NCBI GenBank assembly: GCA_900768465.1 | Contig: CAAGCY010000024.1 | Location: forward strand, 1-64,000 | From: Alphaproteobacteria bacterium | GTDB taxonomy: Bacteria > Pseudomonadota > Alphaproteobacteria > CAAGCB01 > CAG-977 | Direction: 5' to 3' | DNA length: 64,000 bases | Part shown: piece by piece, positions 1 to 9,018 of the stretch | How the letters are laid out: each line of letters starts with the position of its first letter | Numbering within the stretch: position 1 is the first letter of the stretch | Notes under the pieces: generated by a model | The model's input: only the letters and a program-made list of their open reading frames with translations | Told to the model about the DNA's origin: nothing | Database searches by the model: none | Made by a program: the position numbers and the translations under genes

Positions 1-113
1 TTCGCCAATACTTTCGTGATCGCCGCCGTCAACGTCGTTTTTCCGTGGTCAACGTGTCCGATCGTGCCGATGTTGCAGTGCGGCTTCGTTCTCGTAAACT
101 TCTCTTTTGCCAT
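1..113 (-). CDS. tuf: Elongation factor Tu, N-terminal fragment (cut by window edge)
   Basis: Only the first 37 codons lie in the window; the gene continues beyond the left edge. The reading begins MAKEKFTRTKPHC and runs through the G1 P-loop GHVDHGKT, which is diagnostic of EF-Tu, the GTPase that delivers aminoacyl-tRNA to the ribosome. It lies downstream of tRNA-Tyr and tRNA-Gly on the same strand, the classic tRNA-tufB order of proteobacteria, so it is probably co-transcribed with them. The ATG at 113-111 is the only sensible start. The identification is near certain; the rest of the gene cannot be judged. Confidence 0.97.
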   Translation of the reverse strand, partial: MAKEKFTRTKPHCNIGTIGHVDHGKTTLTAAITKVLA

Positions 114-220
114 TGTATTAGATATCCCTGTATCCGTTAAACAAAAAGCCCCCTCGTCGGCGGCCGCGAAAATGCATGAAAAAAGAAAGGAAACACCCTT
201 TGCTCTTTTCAAGCTTCGAA

Positions 221-294
221 TGGAGCGGGTGATGGGAATCGAACCCACGTAGTAAGCTTGGAAGGCTTCTGCTCTACCATTGAGCTACACCCGC
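221..294 (-). tRNA. tRNA-Gly (anticodon TCC)
   Basis: The reverse strand folds as a standard cloverleaf. The acceptor strand GCGGGTG pairs with CACCCGC, the T-loop is GGTTCGATTCC, and the anticodon loop contains TCC. CCA is encoded in the DNA (221-223 on the minus strand). It lies 4 bases downstream of tRNA-Tyr and upstream of tuf. Confidence 0.97.
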
Positions 295-298
295 AGGA

Positions 299-384
299 TG
301 GTGGATGGGGCTAGATTCGAACTAGCGTACGCTCACGCGGGCAGATTTACAGTCTGCTGCCATTAACCACTCGGCCACCCATCC
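299..384 (-). tRNA. tRNA-Tyr (anticodon GTA)
   Basis: An 86-base class II tRNA with a long variable arm, acceptor pair GGATGGG/CCCATCC, anticodon GTA in the loop CTGTAAA, and encoded CCA. It is the first gene of the tRNA-Tyr, tRNA-Gly, tuf transcription unit. Confidence 0.97.
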
Positions 385-411
385 GTTCCATGTTGCAAAA
401 GCAACGTCCTT

Positions 412-441
412 TGAATACGGGATTTAAGGGGCGTTTGTCAA
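412..441 (-). promoter_or_regulatory. Sigma-70-type promoter for tRNA-Tyr/tRNA-Gly/tuf
   Basis: On the minus strand a perfect TTGACA (-35, 441-436) is followed after 18 bases by TATTCA (-10, 417-412), about 28 bases before the tRNA-Tyr 5' end. A GC-rich stretch follows the -10 box, as is common for stable-RNA promoters. Confidence 0.65.
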
Positions 442-525
442 CACAAAAAATAAAATAAACTCTTTTTCTTTTGAAAAAATATGATAAAACCGACGGTAAA
501 GCTTATTGTTATAAAGAGTACGGAT

Positions 526-1287
526 ATGGCTAAACACGATAAAAAGAACGCTTTTCGCCAAAGCAAGCCCGAATCGAACGCAAAAGGGCTGTGGCTGTAT
601 GGTTATCATCCCGTCGTTGCGGCGCTGCAAAATCCGCGGCGCACGGTGTTGCGGCTGCTGATGACCAAAGAAACGGCGGGCGAGCTGGCGAACACGTTAC
701 ATAAAGAAGTCGAATACGAATCCGTTTCGCGCGCCGACATTGACCAGCTGTTGCCCAAAGGCGCGGTTCATCAAGGCATTGCGGCGCTGGTTCAGCCTCT
801 GCCCGACTTTTACGTTGACGATTTGCCCGAAAAGGATTCGTCGCTGGTGGTTTTGCTGGACCAAGTCACCGATCCGCACAACGTCGGGGCGATTTTGCGT
901 TCGGCGGCGGCATTCGGCGCGGACGCGGTTCTGATGACCGAGCGCAACGCCCCCGAAGCGACGGGAACTTTGGCAAAATCGGCGTCGGGCGCACTGGAGC
1001 TGGTTCCGCTGGCATGCGTGTCGAATTTGGCGCGGACGATGCAGGATTTAAAGGACAAGGGGTATTGGTGCGTCGGCATGGACGGACGCGCGGACAAAAC
1101 TCTGCGCGATGCGGATTTGCCAAAAAAAATCGTTCTTGTCATGGGGTCGGAGGGCTACGGTCTGCGCCGATTGACTGCGGAAAACTGCGATTTCATGGTC
1201 AAGCTGCCCATTTCGCCCAAAGTCGAAAGCCTGAACGTTTCCAACGCGGCGGCGATTGCCTTGTACGATTTAAGCCTGCGACTTTAA
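526..1287 (+). CDS. rlmB: 23S rRNA (guanosine-2'-O-)-methyltransferase RlmB (TrmH/SpoU family)
   Basis: A 253-residue SPOUT methyltransferase, expected to methylate the 2'-O of a conserved guanosine in 23S rRNA (G2251 in E. coli). The N-terminal substrate-binding domain begins with LYGYHPVVAAL. The knotted SAM-binding domain carries all three family motifs: DPHNVGAILRSAAAFGA, LVMGSEGYGL and LPISPKVESLNVSNAAA. I chose the ATG at 526 (MAKHDKK) over an ATG 45 bases upstream because RlmB proteins start close to the basic tail before LYGxHPV. Length and motifs are normal. Paralogous TrmH proteins exist, but the N-terminal domain favours RlmB. Confidence 0.9.
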   Translation: MAKHDKKNAFRQSKPESNAKGLWLYGYHPVVAALQNPRRTVLRLLMTKETAGELANTLHKEVEYESVSRADIDQLLPKGAVHQGIAALVQPLPDFYVDDLPEKDSSLVVLLDQVTDPHNVGAILRSAAAFGADAVLMTERNAPEATGTLAKSASGALELVPLACVSNLARTMQDLKDKGYWCVGMDGRADKTLRDADLPKKIVLVMGSEGYGLRRLTAENCDFMVKLPISPKVESLNVSNAAAIALYDLSLRL

Positions 1288-1348
1288 ACTTATCTTAGCA
1301 AATTGGGGCTACTTCTAAAACATTGTGTTTTTTGAAAAGGATTCGGGA

Positions 1349-2980
1349 ATGTCGGAAAATACGGAAAGCAACACGCTGCAATCGGGATGTTTGAAACGAA
1401 TCGCGGAATCGACGCGGAATTTGTTTGAACGTTTGGGCGACAGCGCGGCGGAACTGGTTGCGGACGATTTGTCGGCGGAAGGCTTTTCGTTGAAAAACAA
1501 CAAAGTTCTTCATTCTTTTCTGATTGGCACGGCGTTGGGGACGTTATCCACGCTTGCGGTTTTTCATTTCGGGCTTCCGACGGCGAAAGAACGGGAAACC
1601 GCCCGTTTGATAGAAGAACGCGTTGCCGAAACCCCGTCTTTGACTCCGATAGCGGAAATCGCCCTGCTCCTGCCGACGGCAACCGACGCTGCCGAATCGG
1701 ATGAATCGGCGGAAACAACCGAAACCGCCGAAGCCGAAGAAGCCCCCGTTCCCGACAACATTGAAAAATTCGAAGTCAAACCGCGTGAAAGCTTGGCGGT
1801 CGTCCTGCGGCGCGCGGGACTGACGAATCAGGAAAGCTATCAAGTCACGACGGCTTTGTCGGATGTATTGAACTTGAAGCAAGTCCAAATCGGCGACACG
1901 GTCGAAATCGGCACGGCCAAAGACAATGACGGCAACAGCCACCTGCTTTCGGTCACGCTGGAAGACCGCCGCGGCAACCGCTACACGGCGGCGCGCGGGG
2001 TTGACGAAGCGTTTGAATCGTCCATGCTACCGCCCGAAGTCACGCTCAAAGCCGAAATCGCGACGGGCGATATTGACGGCGCTTTTATCGTCAACGCAAA
2101 GCAAAGCGGCATACCGACGAACGTGATATCCCAAATCATCTGGGCGTTTGACGGTCCCGTCGATTTCGCGCGCGATTTGCGCAAAGGCGATTCGTTCACC
2201 GCCGTTTTCAATAAAGAATACAACAAAGACAACGAACCGACGGGCAACGGGGAACTGTTGTACGCCGCGTTGAATTTGAAAACGACGGGAACACACGAAC
2301 GCTACCGCTATACGGACAGCAAAGGACACGAGGATTTTTACGACGAAAAGGGCAAAATCGCCCGCAAACTGTTTGTCATGCACCCGTTGAAAAACCCGCG
2401 TCAAACGTCCCGCTTCGGACAAAGGAAGCATCCGATTCTGGGCTACAAGATTATGCATTGGGGAACGGATTTCGGCGCGCCGATAGGAACGCCAATCCGC
2501 GCGCCGGGCGAAGGCACAATCACCCAATCGGGGCGTCGCGGTTCATACGGCCGCTATGTGCAAATCAAGCACAATTCGGAATATTCGACGGCATATGCGC
2601 ACATGAGCCGAATCAACGACAAAATCTACGTCGGCAAACGCGTCAAAGCGGGCGAAGTCATCGGCTATGTGGGCAACACGGGACGGTCGACAGGACCTCA
2701 TTTGCATTGGGAGCTGATAAAGAACGGACAAAAAATCAACCCGACGACACAGAAAATTACGTCACAGCGCAAATTGGTCGGCACGGAATTGAATCTGTTT
2801 TTAAACGCGCGCAACACCATACGCGAAAAAATGGCGGACGAAACGGCGTACGCCAAAGCGGAAGCCCTGCCCGAAAGCCGTAAGCTGGCGTATCAGGAAC
2901 CGAAAAAAGCCAAAAAGACCGCCCGTAAACCCAAAACACAAAAGACGGCTTACCGCCGCACAAAATCCCCGCGCGTCTGA
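1349..2980 (+). CDS. M23 family metallopeptidase, membrane-anchored murein hydrolase-like
   Basis: A 543-residue envelope protein. One membrane segment lies near residues 55-75, followed by an acidic Glu/Thr/Ala linker, a LysM/OapA-like module near residues 140-230, and an M23 LytM-type domain near residues 360-460. The zinc ligands are visible as H-WGT-D and HLH (in GPHLHWEL). M23 enzymes cut peptidoglycan cross-bridges in cell division and growth. The tail is Lys/Arg-rich. The start at 1349 is preferred because AAAGG lies 8 bases upstream; a GTG at 1325 is possible. It resembles MepM/YebA-type endopeptidases and looks catalytically intact. Confidence 0.88.
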   Translation: MSENTESNTLQSGCLKRIAESTRNLFERLGDSAAELVADDLSAEGFSLKNNKVLHSFLIGTALGTLSTLAVFHFGLPTAKERETARLIEERVAETPSLTPIAEIALLLPTATDAAESDESAETTETAEAEEAPVPDNIEKFEVKPRESLAVVLRRAGLTNQESYQVTTALSDVLNLKQVQIGDTVEIGTAKDNDGNSHLLSVTLEDRRGNRYTAARGVDEAFESSMLPPEVTLKAEIATGDIDGAFIVNAKQSGIPTNVISQIIWAFDGPVDFARDLRKGDSFTAVFNKEYNKDNEPTGNGELLYAALNLKTTGTHERYRYTDSKGHEDFYDEKGKIARKLFVMHPLKNPRQTSRFGQRKHPILGYKIMHWGTDFGAPIGTPIRAPGEGTITQSGRRGSYGRYVQIKHNSEYSTAYAHMSRINDKIYVGKRVKAGEVIGYVGNTGRSTGPHLHWELIKNGQKINPTTQKITSQRKLVGTELNLFLNARNTIREKMADETAYAKAEALPESRKLAYQEPKKAKKTARKPKTQKTAYRRTKSPRV

Positions 2981-3014
2981 AAATTTTGTTCAAACACAAC
3001 CAAGGTGTGTGGCT

Positions 3015-3431
3015 ATGATAAAAAAAGCAATGTTATTCCTCGTCTGGTTTTTAACCGTTCCGCCCGCTCACGCCGAAAAAATGACGGAAGCTCAGCAGTT
3101 CGGCATGCTGGCGGGGGTTGCTTTGGCGTGCGGATCGACGACGGCTTTATATAAGTACGAAGAAATCGCCAGCCGCTACTTCGCCAACACAACGCCGAAC
3201 GAAACCGTCGAAAAAGAGCTGAAAAACCAGTACGTCCGCACCAAAGTCATCGGATATCGGGAACAAAAACTGAAAATGTCCGATTGCGGTTCAACCTTGA
3301 ACAGGTTTATGCAAATGCCGCTGATGCAGTTCAAACTGTTTTCGGACGGGTCGCTTCAAACGCCGCAAGGTCAGTACATCCTGCCCCGCGGTCAGCGTCA
3401 ATTCAATCCCGCCGCGCAAAGAATCTACTGA
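3015..3431 (+). CDS. Small secreted protein of unknown function
   Basis: A 138-residue protein with a clear Sec signal peptide (MIKKAMLFLVWFLTVPPAHA, cleaved after AHA), so it is probably periplasmic. The mature part has two cysteines, one in the N-terminal half (VALACGS) and one in MSDCGS, which could form a disulfide, and ends in a Gln/Arg-rich tail. The ATG at 3015 is preferred over the GTG at 3009 because AAGGTG lies 7 bases upstream. It follows the M23 peptidase by 34 bases and may be co-transcribed with it. I do not recognise a family. Confidence 0.7.
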   Translation: MIKKAMLFLVWFLTVPPAHAEKMTEAQQFGMLAGVALACGSTTALYKYEEIASRYFANTTPNETVEKELKNQYVRTKVIGYREQKLKMSDCGSTLNRFMQMPLMQFKLFSDGSLQTPQGQYILPRGQRQFNPAAQRIY

Positions 3432-3432
3432 T

Positions 3433-4431
3433 TCAATCCGACGGAACGTTAATCAAATCCGCCCCTTGCACCAAAGACGCAGGCGGATAAATCCCCAATT
3501 TACGCGCCGCCGTCATATTGACGACGAACACGCCGCGATGCGGAGTGTCTATCGGAATGTCGTAAGCGGGAACGCCGTTTTTCAGGATTCGAGCCGCTTT
3601 TTTCCCCGCGGCAAGCCCGACCGTGTAATAACGGTGTACATAGGCGAACAAAGCGTCCCCGTTGCGGACGGCGCCTTCGGACGCCGAAAAAACGGGAATG
3701 CCCGCGTCAATCGCCGATTGCGTCAGCAACGATCTGTTTTCATTCATGACCGCGTCGGGCGGCAAATAAATCAATCCGACCTTTTGTTCCGCCAATTCAG
3801 CGACCAAAGCGGGAATCTTTGCCGCGTCGGGCTTGCCGTCCGATGCAAACAGCAACGTGCGGTCTATCACATCGAAATTCATCAAAGCGGCGTATTTTTT
3901 GACTTGCTCGACCGCCGAAGCGGAACCCGCGTCCGCCGCATTGTAAACAATCCCCAGCCTGTCGAACAGCCTGAACTGGCGCGCCGCCTGCAGCTGCTCC
4001 GGAACAAAAGGCAAGTGTGAAACGCCCGTAATATTGCGCCCTTGGGACGACAAAGCCGGCACCAAACCGCTTTCAACGGGCTGGGACACAACCATAAACA
4101 CCGTCGGCACAAAAGCGACGTAATCGGGGGAAAGCGCGTCTTTTTCCGTTCCGACCAGACTGACGGTCGGCAACGTCCCCCAAGTCGCCAGCAAATCGGG
4201 CTTTTCCCGCTTGATTTCCGCAATCACTTCGGGGATTCGGGTTAAATCTTTTTTCAAATCCCTGATTTGCAAAGACACTTCGACGTTTTGCTTTTGCAAC
4301 GCGTCCCGAAATCCCCGACAAGCGTCCCCGCACCCGTCCCACAGCACAAAAAACACGTTTTTGGGCGCGGCGGCATACGCGTTCGCGGTCAAAAACAGCC
4401 AAACCAGCAGGACTTCAGAAAATTTTTTCAC
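3433..4431 (-). CDS. ABC_sub_bind-family periplasmic substrate-binding protein
   Basis: A 332-residue secreted protein. The N-terminus (VKKFSEVLLVWLFLTANAYA) is a signal peptide and the rest is a two-lobed periplasmic-binding fold of the ABC_sub_bind (PF04392) type, recognised by VSHLPFVPEQLQ-like and YLPPDAVMNENRSLL-like segments. These proteins are often linked to tryptophan or other small ligands, but no ABC permease or ATPase is encoded next to it. The GTG start at 4431 is supported by GAAAGG 7 bases upstream. It overlaps the 3' end of the upstream membrane gene by 17 bases, so the two are translationally coupled; a signalling role with that gene is an inference. Confidence 0.78.
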   Translation of the reverse strand: MKKFSEVLLVWLFLTANAYAAAPKNVFFVLWDGCGDACRGFRDALQKQNVEVSLQIRDLKKDLTRIPEVIAEIKREKPDLLATWGTLPTVSLVGTEKDALSPDYVAFVPTVFMVVSQPVESGLVPALSSQGRNITGVSHLPFVPEQLQAARQFRLFDRLGIVYNAADAGSASAVEQVKKYAALMNFDVIDRTLLFASDGKPDAAKIPALVAELAEQKVGLIYLPPDAVMNENRSLLTQSAIDAGIPVFSASEGAVRNGDALFAYVHRYYTVGLAAGKKAARILKNGVPAYDIPIDTPHRGVFVVNMTAARKLGIYPPASLVQGADLINVPSD

Positions 4432-5455
4432 GCACAAACCTTTCATTGATGCCGATTTGCACCCACCCCACGGGAACGGCGTTGACGACAACGGGTTCGG
4501 CGGTGTTGAAATAGCCCGCTTTCAATGCAATCGCCCCCGTGCGGGCGTCGGTTTCAAAAGCCCCCTGCGTGCTTCCGTTTTCAAACAAAACCCGCCCCGA
4601 TTTGTCCGTCAGCAAAATGAACATCAGTTCGGGATTGTTTTTGCGGATTTGTTCCAGATAAGCATCCATTCCCGCTTGTTCCGCAAACGGGACGCCGCCT
4701 TTCACCGCTTTTTGGGCAACGCCGCCGATAACGCGCGCGACGGTTTTGGCTTTCATGGAAATCGGCTGTTTCAAGCTTTTTTCAAACGCCGCGCACATGC
4801 CGTTCACGCACGGAAAAATCAACAACAGCAACAAAACGACGGCGGCCCCCGTCAAACCGAACCGACGCCCGCCCTGCGGCAGTCTGCTTTTGAAATAAAG
4901 CGCCGCCAGGCACGCCGCCCCGATCAGCATCAGCCGCAGCCATGTGCGAAAAGCGTCCCGAATCATCCGTTCGCGCACATTTTCGTCCGTTTTGTATTCG
5001 GCAATCAGACAGCCGTTTTTTTCCTCCAAAGCATCGGTCAGCGGAACGCCGACGATTTCACCGTCCTTGACTTCGGTCAGGAAAAACCGTCCCGCGGCTT
5101 TGCATTTTTCGCGCAAATCGGGGGAAACAGCCGTTCCCGCTTTCGCGTTTTTCGACCCGAACAGCACCTTGCCCGACCCCGCGTCGAACACGGAAAACGC
5201 AACCGTATCCGACGCCGCCCCGACATATCCGTCCATCGCGGGACGTATCGTTTCGGCTTCGGGCAAAGTCGCGCCCGCATCCGTTTTCGCCTGAATTTCG
5301 GCGCGCAAGTCCGTCAAAGCCGTCCGTATGCGGGAACTGTGCAAATCCAGCCCCGCCGCGTCATATTTCGAAAAAAAATGACCGACGGCGGCGAACATCA
5401 GAACGCCCCACAAAAAACAGATAAAAACAATGCCAGAAACCGACATATTGCGCAT
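4415..5455 (-). CDS. Membrane protein with two extracytoplasmic sensor-like domains
   Basis: A 346-residue protein. A first membrane segment near residues 5-25 leads into an extracytoplasmic domain (about 27-165); two more membrane segments (about 170-190 and 200-220) lead into a second extracytoplasmic domain ending at the C-terminus. Both domains contain a Cache/PAS-like strand pattern (FSVFDAGSGKVLF and FILLTDKSGRVLF) and look like internal duplicates. No kinase, HAMP or cyclase domain follows, so it is not a complete histidine kinase. The ATG at 5455 has GGAAAGG upstream. Coupling to the binding-protein gene suggests a ligand-sensing pair; the function is unknown. Confidence 0.6.
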   Translation of the reverse strand: MRNMSVSGIVFICFLWGVLMFAAVGHFFSKYDAAGLDLHSSRIRTALTDLRAEIQAKTDAGATLPEAETIRPAMDGYVGAASDTVAFSVFDAGSGKVLFGSKNAKAGTAVSPDLREKCKAAGRFFLTEVKDGEIVGVPLTDALEEKNGCLIAEYKTDENVRERMIRDAFRTWLRLMLIGAACLAALYFKSRLPQGGRRFGLTGAAVVLLLLLIFPCVNGMCAAFEKSLKQPISMKAKTVARVIGGVAQKAVKGGVPFAEQAGMDAYLEQIRKNNPELMFILLTDKSGRVLFENGSTQGAFETDARTGAIALKAGYFNTAEPVVVNAVPVGWVQIGINERFVREKIF

Positions 5456-5509
5456 AAAAAACACCCTTTCCGCCCTTTTATACTAAAGGTCGGACTGTAA
5501 AGCAAACAC

Positions 5510-7258
5510 TTAAGTCGGATACAGCGGCGGAACGGGAACGGATTTTTCCCCCGCGGCGGATTTACGATAAAGTTTGGTGTTTTTGAACGCCGCCCACAAA
5601 GCTTTTCCGCTCCATTCGACAGGGGCGGGCGCGTACAAAACGGTGTTAAGCTCGTCAATCCGTCCCGCAAAAGCCGCATCGCCGAACCTGTCCGCCACCC
5701 CCGACAAAGTCAGCGGAGGATTGTTTTCCCAGTACTGCGCGGCGACTTGCAGCAAAGCGATGCGGACGGCGACGGAGTCGTTTGCGGCGCACGCCTGTTT
5801 GAGCGCGTTTTCGGCGTTGCGGCGGGACAAAACGGTTTCGCGCCGTTCGGCTTTGCGCACACGGGCAAAAGCGAAACGGCTGACAACAAGCCACGCCAAA
5901 GTCATCAATCCCGCGCCCGTCAAAATTCCCGCGAAAAACAAACGGTAGTCCATTTCGATATCCGACCGAACAATCGGCACAACCGCCGCGGCGGGCGATT
6001 GGGCTTGTTTCGGTTCGTCTGCCGATACGGCGGGTTCAACGGCGGGCGCCGTATTCCGCACGGGTTCCGTTCCCGTTACTTTTATCGTTTTCGAGGGCAA
6101 AACGGCGGTTTGCAAAGTTTGCGTTTTCACGTCGAACCACGGCAATTCCAGCGCGGGCAAAACCACCTCTCCCGCTTTGGTCGGCATAAACACGATTTGA
6201 CGGGTTTTCACGCCGACGACGCCGTTTTCGTCAAACAGATTTTTGGCGTCCGTCTGTCCGGGATAAAGCTTGTACCCCTCCGCCGCGGGAAAAGTCGGAT
6301 CGGGTATTTGCGACGCAAGCGCGCCGTTCGCCGCAATCGACACCGTGCGCGTCACCGCTTCGCCCAAAGCGACTTCGGCGGTTGAAGGCGATGTTTCTTC
6401 GGCGATTTCGACATGGGCGGCGGGCAGCCAATCCGCGCCTGCCGCGGCAAGCGGCGGTTGAACATCCAAAACGGCGTCCCCCGCCCGAACGGCTATGCTT
6501 TTCTGTCCGAACAGTCCCGAAAACGACGTTTGAAAACCGAAAAAGTCCGTATCTCCTCCCGCCGACGGGTCGCTGACCGCGCCTTGGAAACGCGGCGCCG
6601 TCAAAACGATTTTTCCGCTTTTCTGGGGAAACAGCAAGAAACGGTATTCCAGCACGTTGTACGGTTCTTCGTTCACCAAAGTTTTGGATCGCCGCATATC
6701 GCCCCATTGTTCGACGGAAACGCCGTCGGCTTGGGGCGGCGTCAAACTGCCGTCCAGCAAAACGGTGTCTTCGTGCGTGTACAGTTTGACCGTGTAAGCG
6801 ACCTGCTGAGCGACAAAAGGCTTTTCATCGGACAGAACGGCGCGCAGGAACACCTTTGCCTGCGCGGCTTGTTTTTGCGCAAGCGTCGCCGAAGCGGGCA
6901 AAGCCGTCCCCGCCGGAACGACAGTCAGCGTCGCGGGGGAAGTGTGTTCTTTTCCCGCATAAATCGCGGGTAATTCGACTTTTCCCGTCTTTTTGGGAAT
7001 CAAGGTCAAAATATTTTCGCTGTAGCGTTCGGCTTTGCCGTTGATAATGCTGGTTTTATAGCTTTTGCGCTGACCGACGACGGTGAAATCCTTGTTCAAA
7101 ACGGAAACATCGGGCTGTTCCGCATCGCCGTTTTGGCGCAAATACAGCTGAAAGCTTTCGCCTTCGGGCAAAGTCGTGCGGCTGATTGTCGCCTTGAAAT
7201 CCGCAAAAGCGGGCGCGGAAAAGAAAATCAAACAAAAGAATAAAAACAGTTTTTTCAT
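5510..7258 (-). CDS. batD: BatD-family protein
   Basis: A 582-residue protein with a signal peptide (MKKLFLFFCLIFFSAPAFA), tandem beta-sandwich repeats (the first starts FKATISRTTLPEGESFQLYL) and a membrane segment near residues 440-460, followed by a cytoplasmic tail of about 120 residues. This is the BatD layout (PF13584), a membrane partner of the VWA proteins in Bat operons, which are linked to stress tolerance and envelope function in several bacteria. Its ATG shares one base with the stop of the upstream batB/C gene (TAATG), so translation is coupled. The role in this organism is inferred from the operon. Confidence 0.85.
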   Translation of the reverse strand: MKKLFLFFCLIFFSAPAFADFKATISRTTLPEGESFQLYLRQNGDAEQPDVSVLNKDFTVVGQRKSYKTSIINGKAERYSENILTLIPKKTGKVELPAIYAGKEHTSPATLTVVPAGTALPASATLAQKQAAQAKVFLRAVLSDEKPFVAQQVAYTVKLYTHEDTVLLDGSLTPPQADGVSVEQWGDMRRSKTLVNEEPYNVLEYRFLLFPQKSGKIVLTAPRFQGAVSDPSAGGDTDFFGFQTSFSGLFGQKSIAVRAGDAVLDVQPPLAAAGADWLPAAHVEIAEETSPSTAEVALGEAVTRTVSIAANGALASQIPDPTFPAAEGYKLYPGQTDAKNLFDENGVVGVKTRQIVFMPTKAGEVVLPALELPWFDVKTQTLQTAVLPSKTIKVTGTEPVRNTAPAVEPAVSADEPKQAQSPAAAVVPIVRSDIEMDYRLFFAGILTGAGLMTLAWLVVSRFAFARVRKAERRETVLSRRNAENALKQACAANDSVAVRIALLQVAAQYWENNPPLTLSGVADRFGDAAFAGRIDELNTVLYAPAPVEWSGKALWAAFKNTKLYRKSAAGEKSVPVPPLYPT

Positions 7259-9015
7259 TATCTTGCCCTTCTGTTCAAATTGTGGCGGCGGATGCGTTCG
7301 CGCAAAAGCCCCGACGGATCGTCGTCAATGACGGACAGCCATTGACGCTGTTCCTGTTTGGCTTTTTCCTCGCGCCGTTCGGTTTCGGATTGGGGAGCTT
7401 TTTGCTTTTCGCCGTCGCGCCGGCGGTCGGCTTTTTGCCGCTGTTCCTGCTGTTTTCGCTGTTGTTGTTCCGTTTGTTGCTCCCGCGGCTGCGCCTGTTG
7501 TTGTGCCTGTTGCTGTTGGTCTTGCCGTTGCCGTTCTTGTTCATTCGATTGCGATTGATTCCGACTTTTCTGTTGGCTGTTTTGCGGCTGTTTTTGGTCG
7601 TTTCTATCCTGCTGTCCCTGCCCGTTTTGATTTTGCCGCTGCTTGTTTTGTTGTTGATTCTGCTGTTGGTTTTGTTGCTGTTGATTTTGTTGCTGTTGTT
7701 GTTCCAAATACTTTTTGTTGAAAGCCGCGTCCGCATGGTTCGGATTTTGCTTTAAAACGGTGTCGTACGCTTTAATCGCGTCTTGAATTTTGCCCGCATG
7801 CGCCAAAGCGTTGCCGTAATTGTACAGTTCTTCCGTTCCGCCGCTTTGCGCAAAGGAATCCGCCGACGCTTGATAATCGCCCAGTTTGTACTGCGCCGCG
7901 CCTTTCCATGCGTCATCCGAAAACACATCGGCGGATTCGGGCTTTTGCCCCTGCGTCATACGAACGGCGGCTTTATAATCCTCGCGCTGCCAAAAATCCG
8001 ACCATCCCGCAAAAGCATTCGCGGGCAAAAGGCTCAACATCAAAACGCCCAGCCACCCGCGGCGAAAGCCGAACGCCATAAACGGCAGAATCAACGCGGT
8101 AACATACACGCCCAAGTCCTTCCACGCATCGGCTTTGATTTTACCGTCGGACAGGTCGGAAGCACCGTCCGTTTCCACCGCAGACAAAGCGTCAATGTCG
8201 GATTCGTCCAAAGAAATCGTGCGGTACACGCCCCCGCCCGCATGCGCAATGCGGCGCAGTTCCTTTTCCGGCAAAGTCGACAAAACCGTCTGTCCGTTGA
8301 CGGTCGCGAAACTGCCGTTTGCCAGTTGAACGGGCGCGCCATCCTGCGTGCCGACACCCAAAACCGAAACCGCGTATCCTTCTTTTTTCAAAGCCTCCGC
8401 CGCCTTGACGGCTTTGGCATCGCCGAACGCCCCCAAAACAACCGCCCGTCCGTTGACGGCTTTGGCTTGGCGCAACAAATCCCCCGCTTCGTTCAGCGCG
8501 GCGGCAAGGTTCGGCATGCCGCCGTCCGTCAAACCGACGTTCACTGTCGGCAGCAGGCTTTCAATCATTCGGGCGTCGGGCGTCAAAGGAACCGCGGTAA
8601 AAGGCGTCTGAGCATACAAAATCAGCGCGCTTTGGTTGCCCGCGTTGCGTTTCAGCAAATCATACAGCTTGAACACCGCGCGTTCCATGCGCGACGGCTT
8701 TAAATCCTGCGCGCTCATCAGGGAAGAAATGTCCAGCAAATACACAACGTCCGCGCCTTTTTTAACGGTCGGACGCGGCAGCTTTTCAAAAGCCGGACCG
8801 CAAAGCGCGAAAATCGCCAACGCCCAGCAAACACTCAGCAAAAACAGCTGCGGAAACAAACTGCGGGCTTTGGATTTGACCAGCAGCGCGTTCAACAGCG
8901 ACGCGTCGCACACTTTGCGCCAAGCTCCGGCACCCGAACGCGCGAAACGCACCATCACGGGAACAAGCGCGAACACAATCACGGCAACAGCCCATTCGGG
9001 GCGCAAAAAGTGCAT
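7258..9015 (-). CDS. BatB/BatC fusion: membrane VWA domain plus TPR and Gln-rich tail
   Basis: A 585-residue protein with N-terminal membrane segments (residues 7-25 and 57-75), a VWA domain (about 85-290), a further hydrophobic segment near 305-345, a TPR unit near 385-430 and a very Gln/Asn/Arg-rich tail from about residue 440. BatB (VWA) and BatC (TPR) are separate genes in many bacteria; here they are one. The metal-binding MIDAS motif is broken: the usual DxSxS reads D95-I-S97-S-L99, and the later Thr and Asp positions are not evident. It lies between batA (3-base gap) and batD (1-base overlap). Confidence 0.85.
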   Translation of the reverse strand: MHFLRPEWAVAVIVFALVPVMVRFARSGAGAWRKVCDASLLNALLVKSKARSLFPQLFLLSVCWALAIFALCGPAFEKLPRPTVKKGADVVYLLDISSLMSAQDLKPSRMERAVFKLYDLLKRNAGNQSALILYAQTPFTAVPLTPDARMIESLLPTVNVGLTDGGMPNLAAALNEAGDLLRQAKAVNGRAVVLGAFGDAKAVKAAEALKKEGYAVSVLGVGTQDGAPVQLANGSFATVNGQTVLSTLPEKELRRIAHAGGGVYRTISLDESDIDALSAVETDGASDLSDGKIKADAWKDLGVYVTALILPFMAFGFRRGWLGVLMLSLLPANAFAGWSDFWQREDYKAAVRMTQGQKPESADVFSDDAWKGAAQYKLGDYQASADSFAQSGGTEELYNYGNALAHAGKIQDAIKAYDTVLKQNPNHADAAFNKKYLEQQQQQNQQQQNQQQNQQQNKQRQNQNGQGQQDRNDQKQPQNSQQKSRNQSQSNEQERQRQDQQQQAQQQAQPREQQTEQQQRKQQEQRQKADRRRDGEKQKAPQSETERREEKAKQEQRQWLSVIDDDPSGLLRERIRRHNLNRRAR

Positions 9016-9018
9016 GGT

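Noticed and set aside
7282..7755. Leu/Val-rich frame that looks like a membrane protein
   Set aside because: It is the complement of the CAG/CAA-rich tail of BatB/C, so hydrophobicity is an artefact of the Gln codons.
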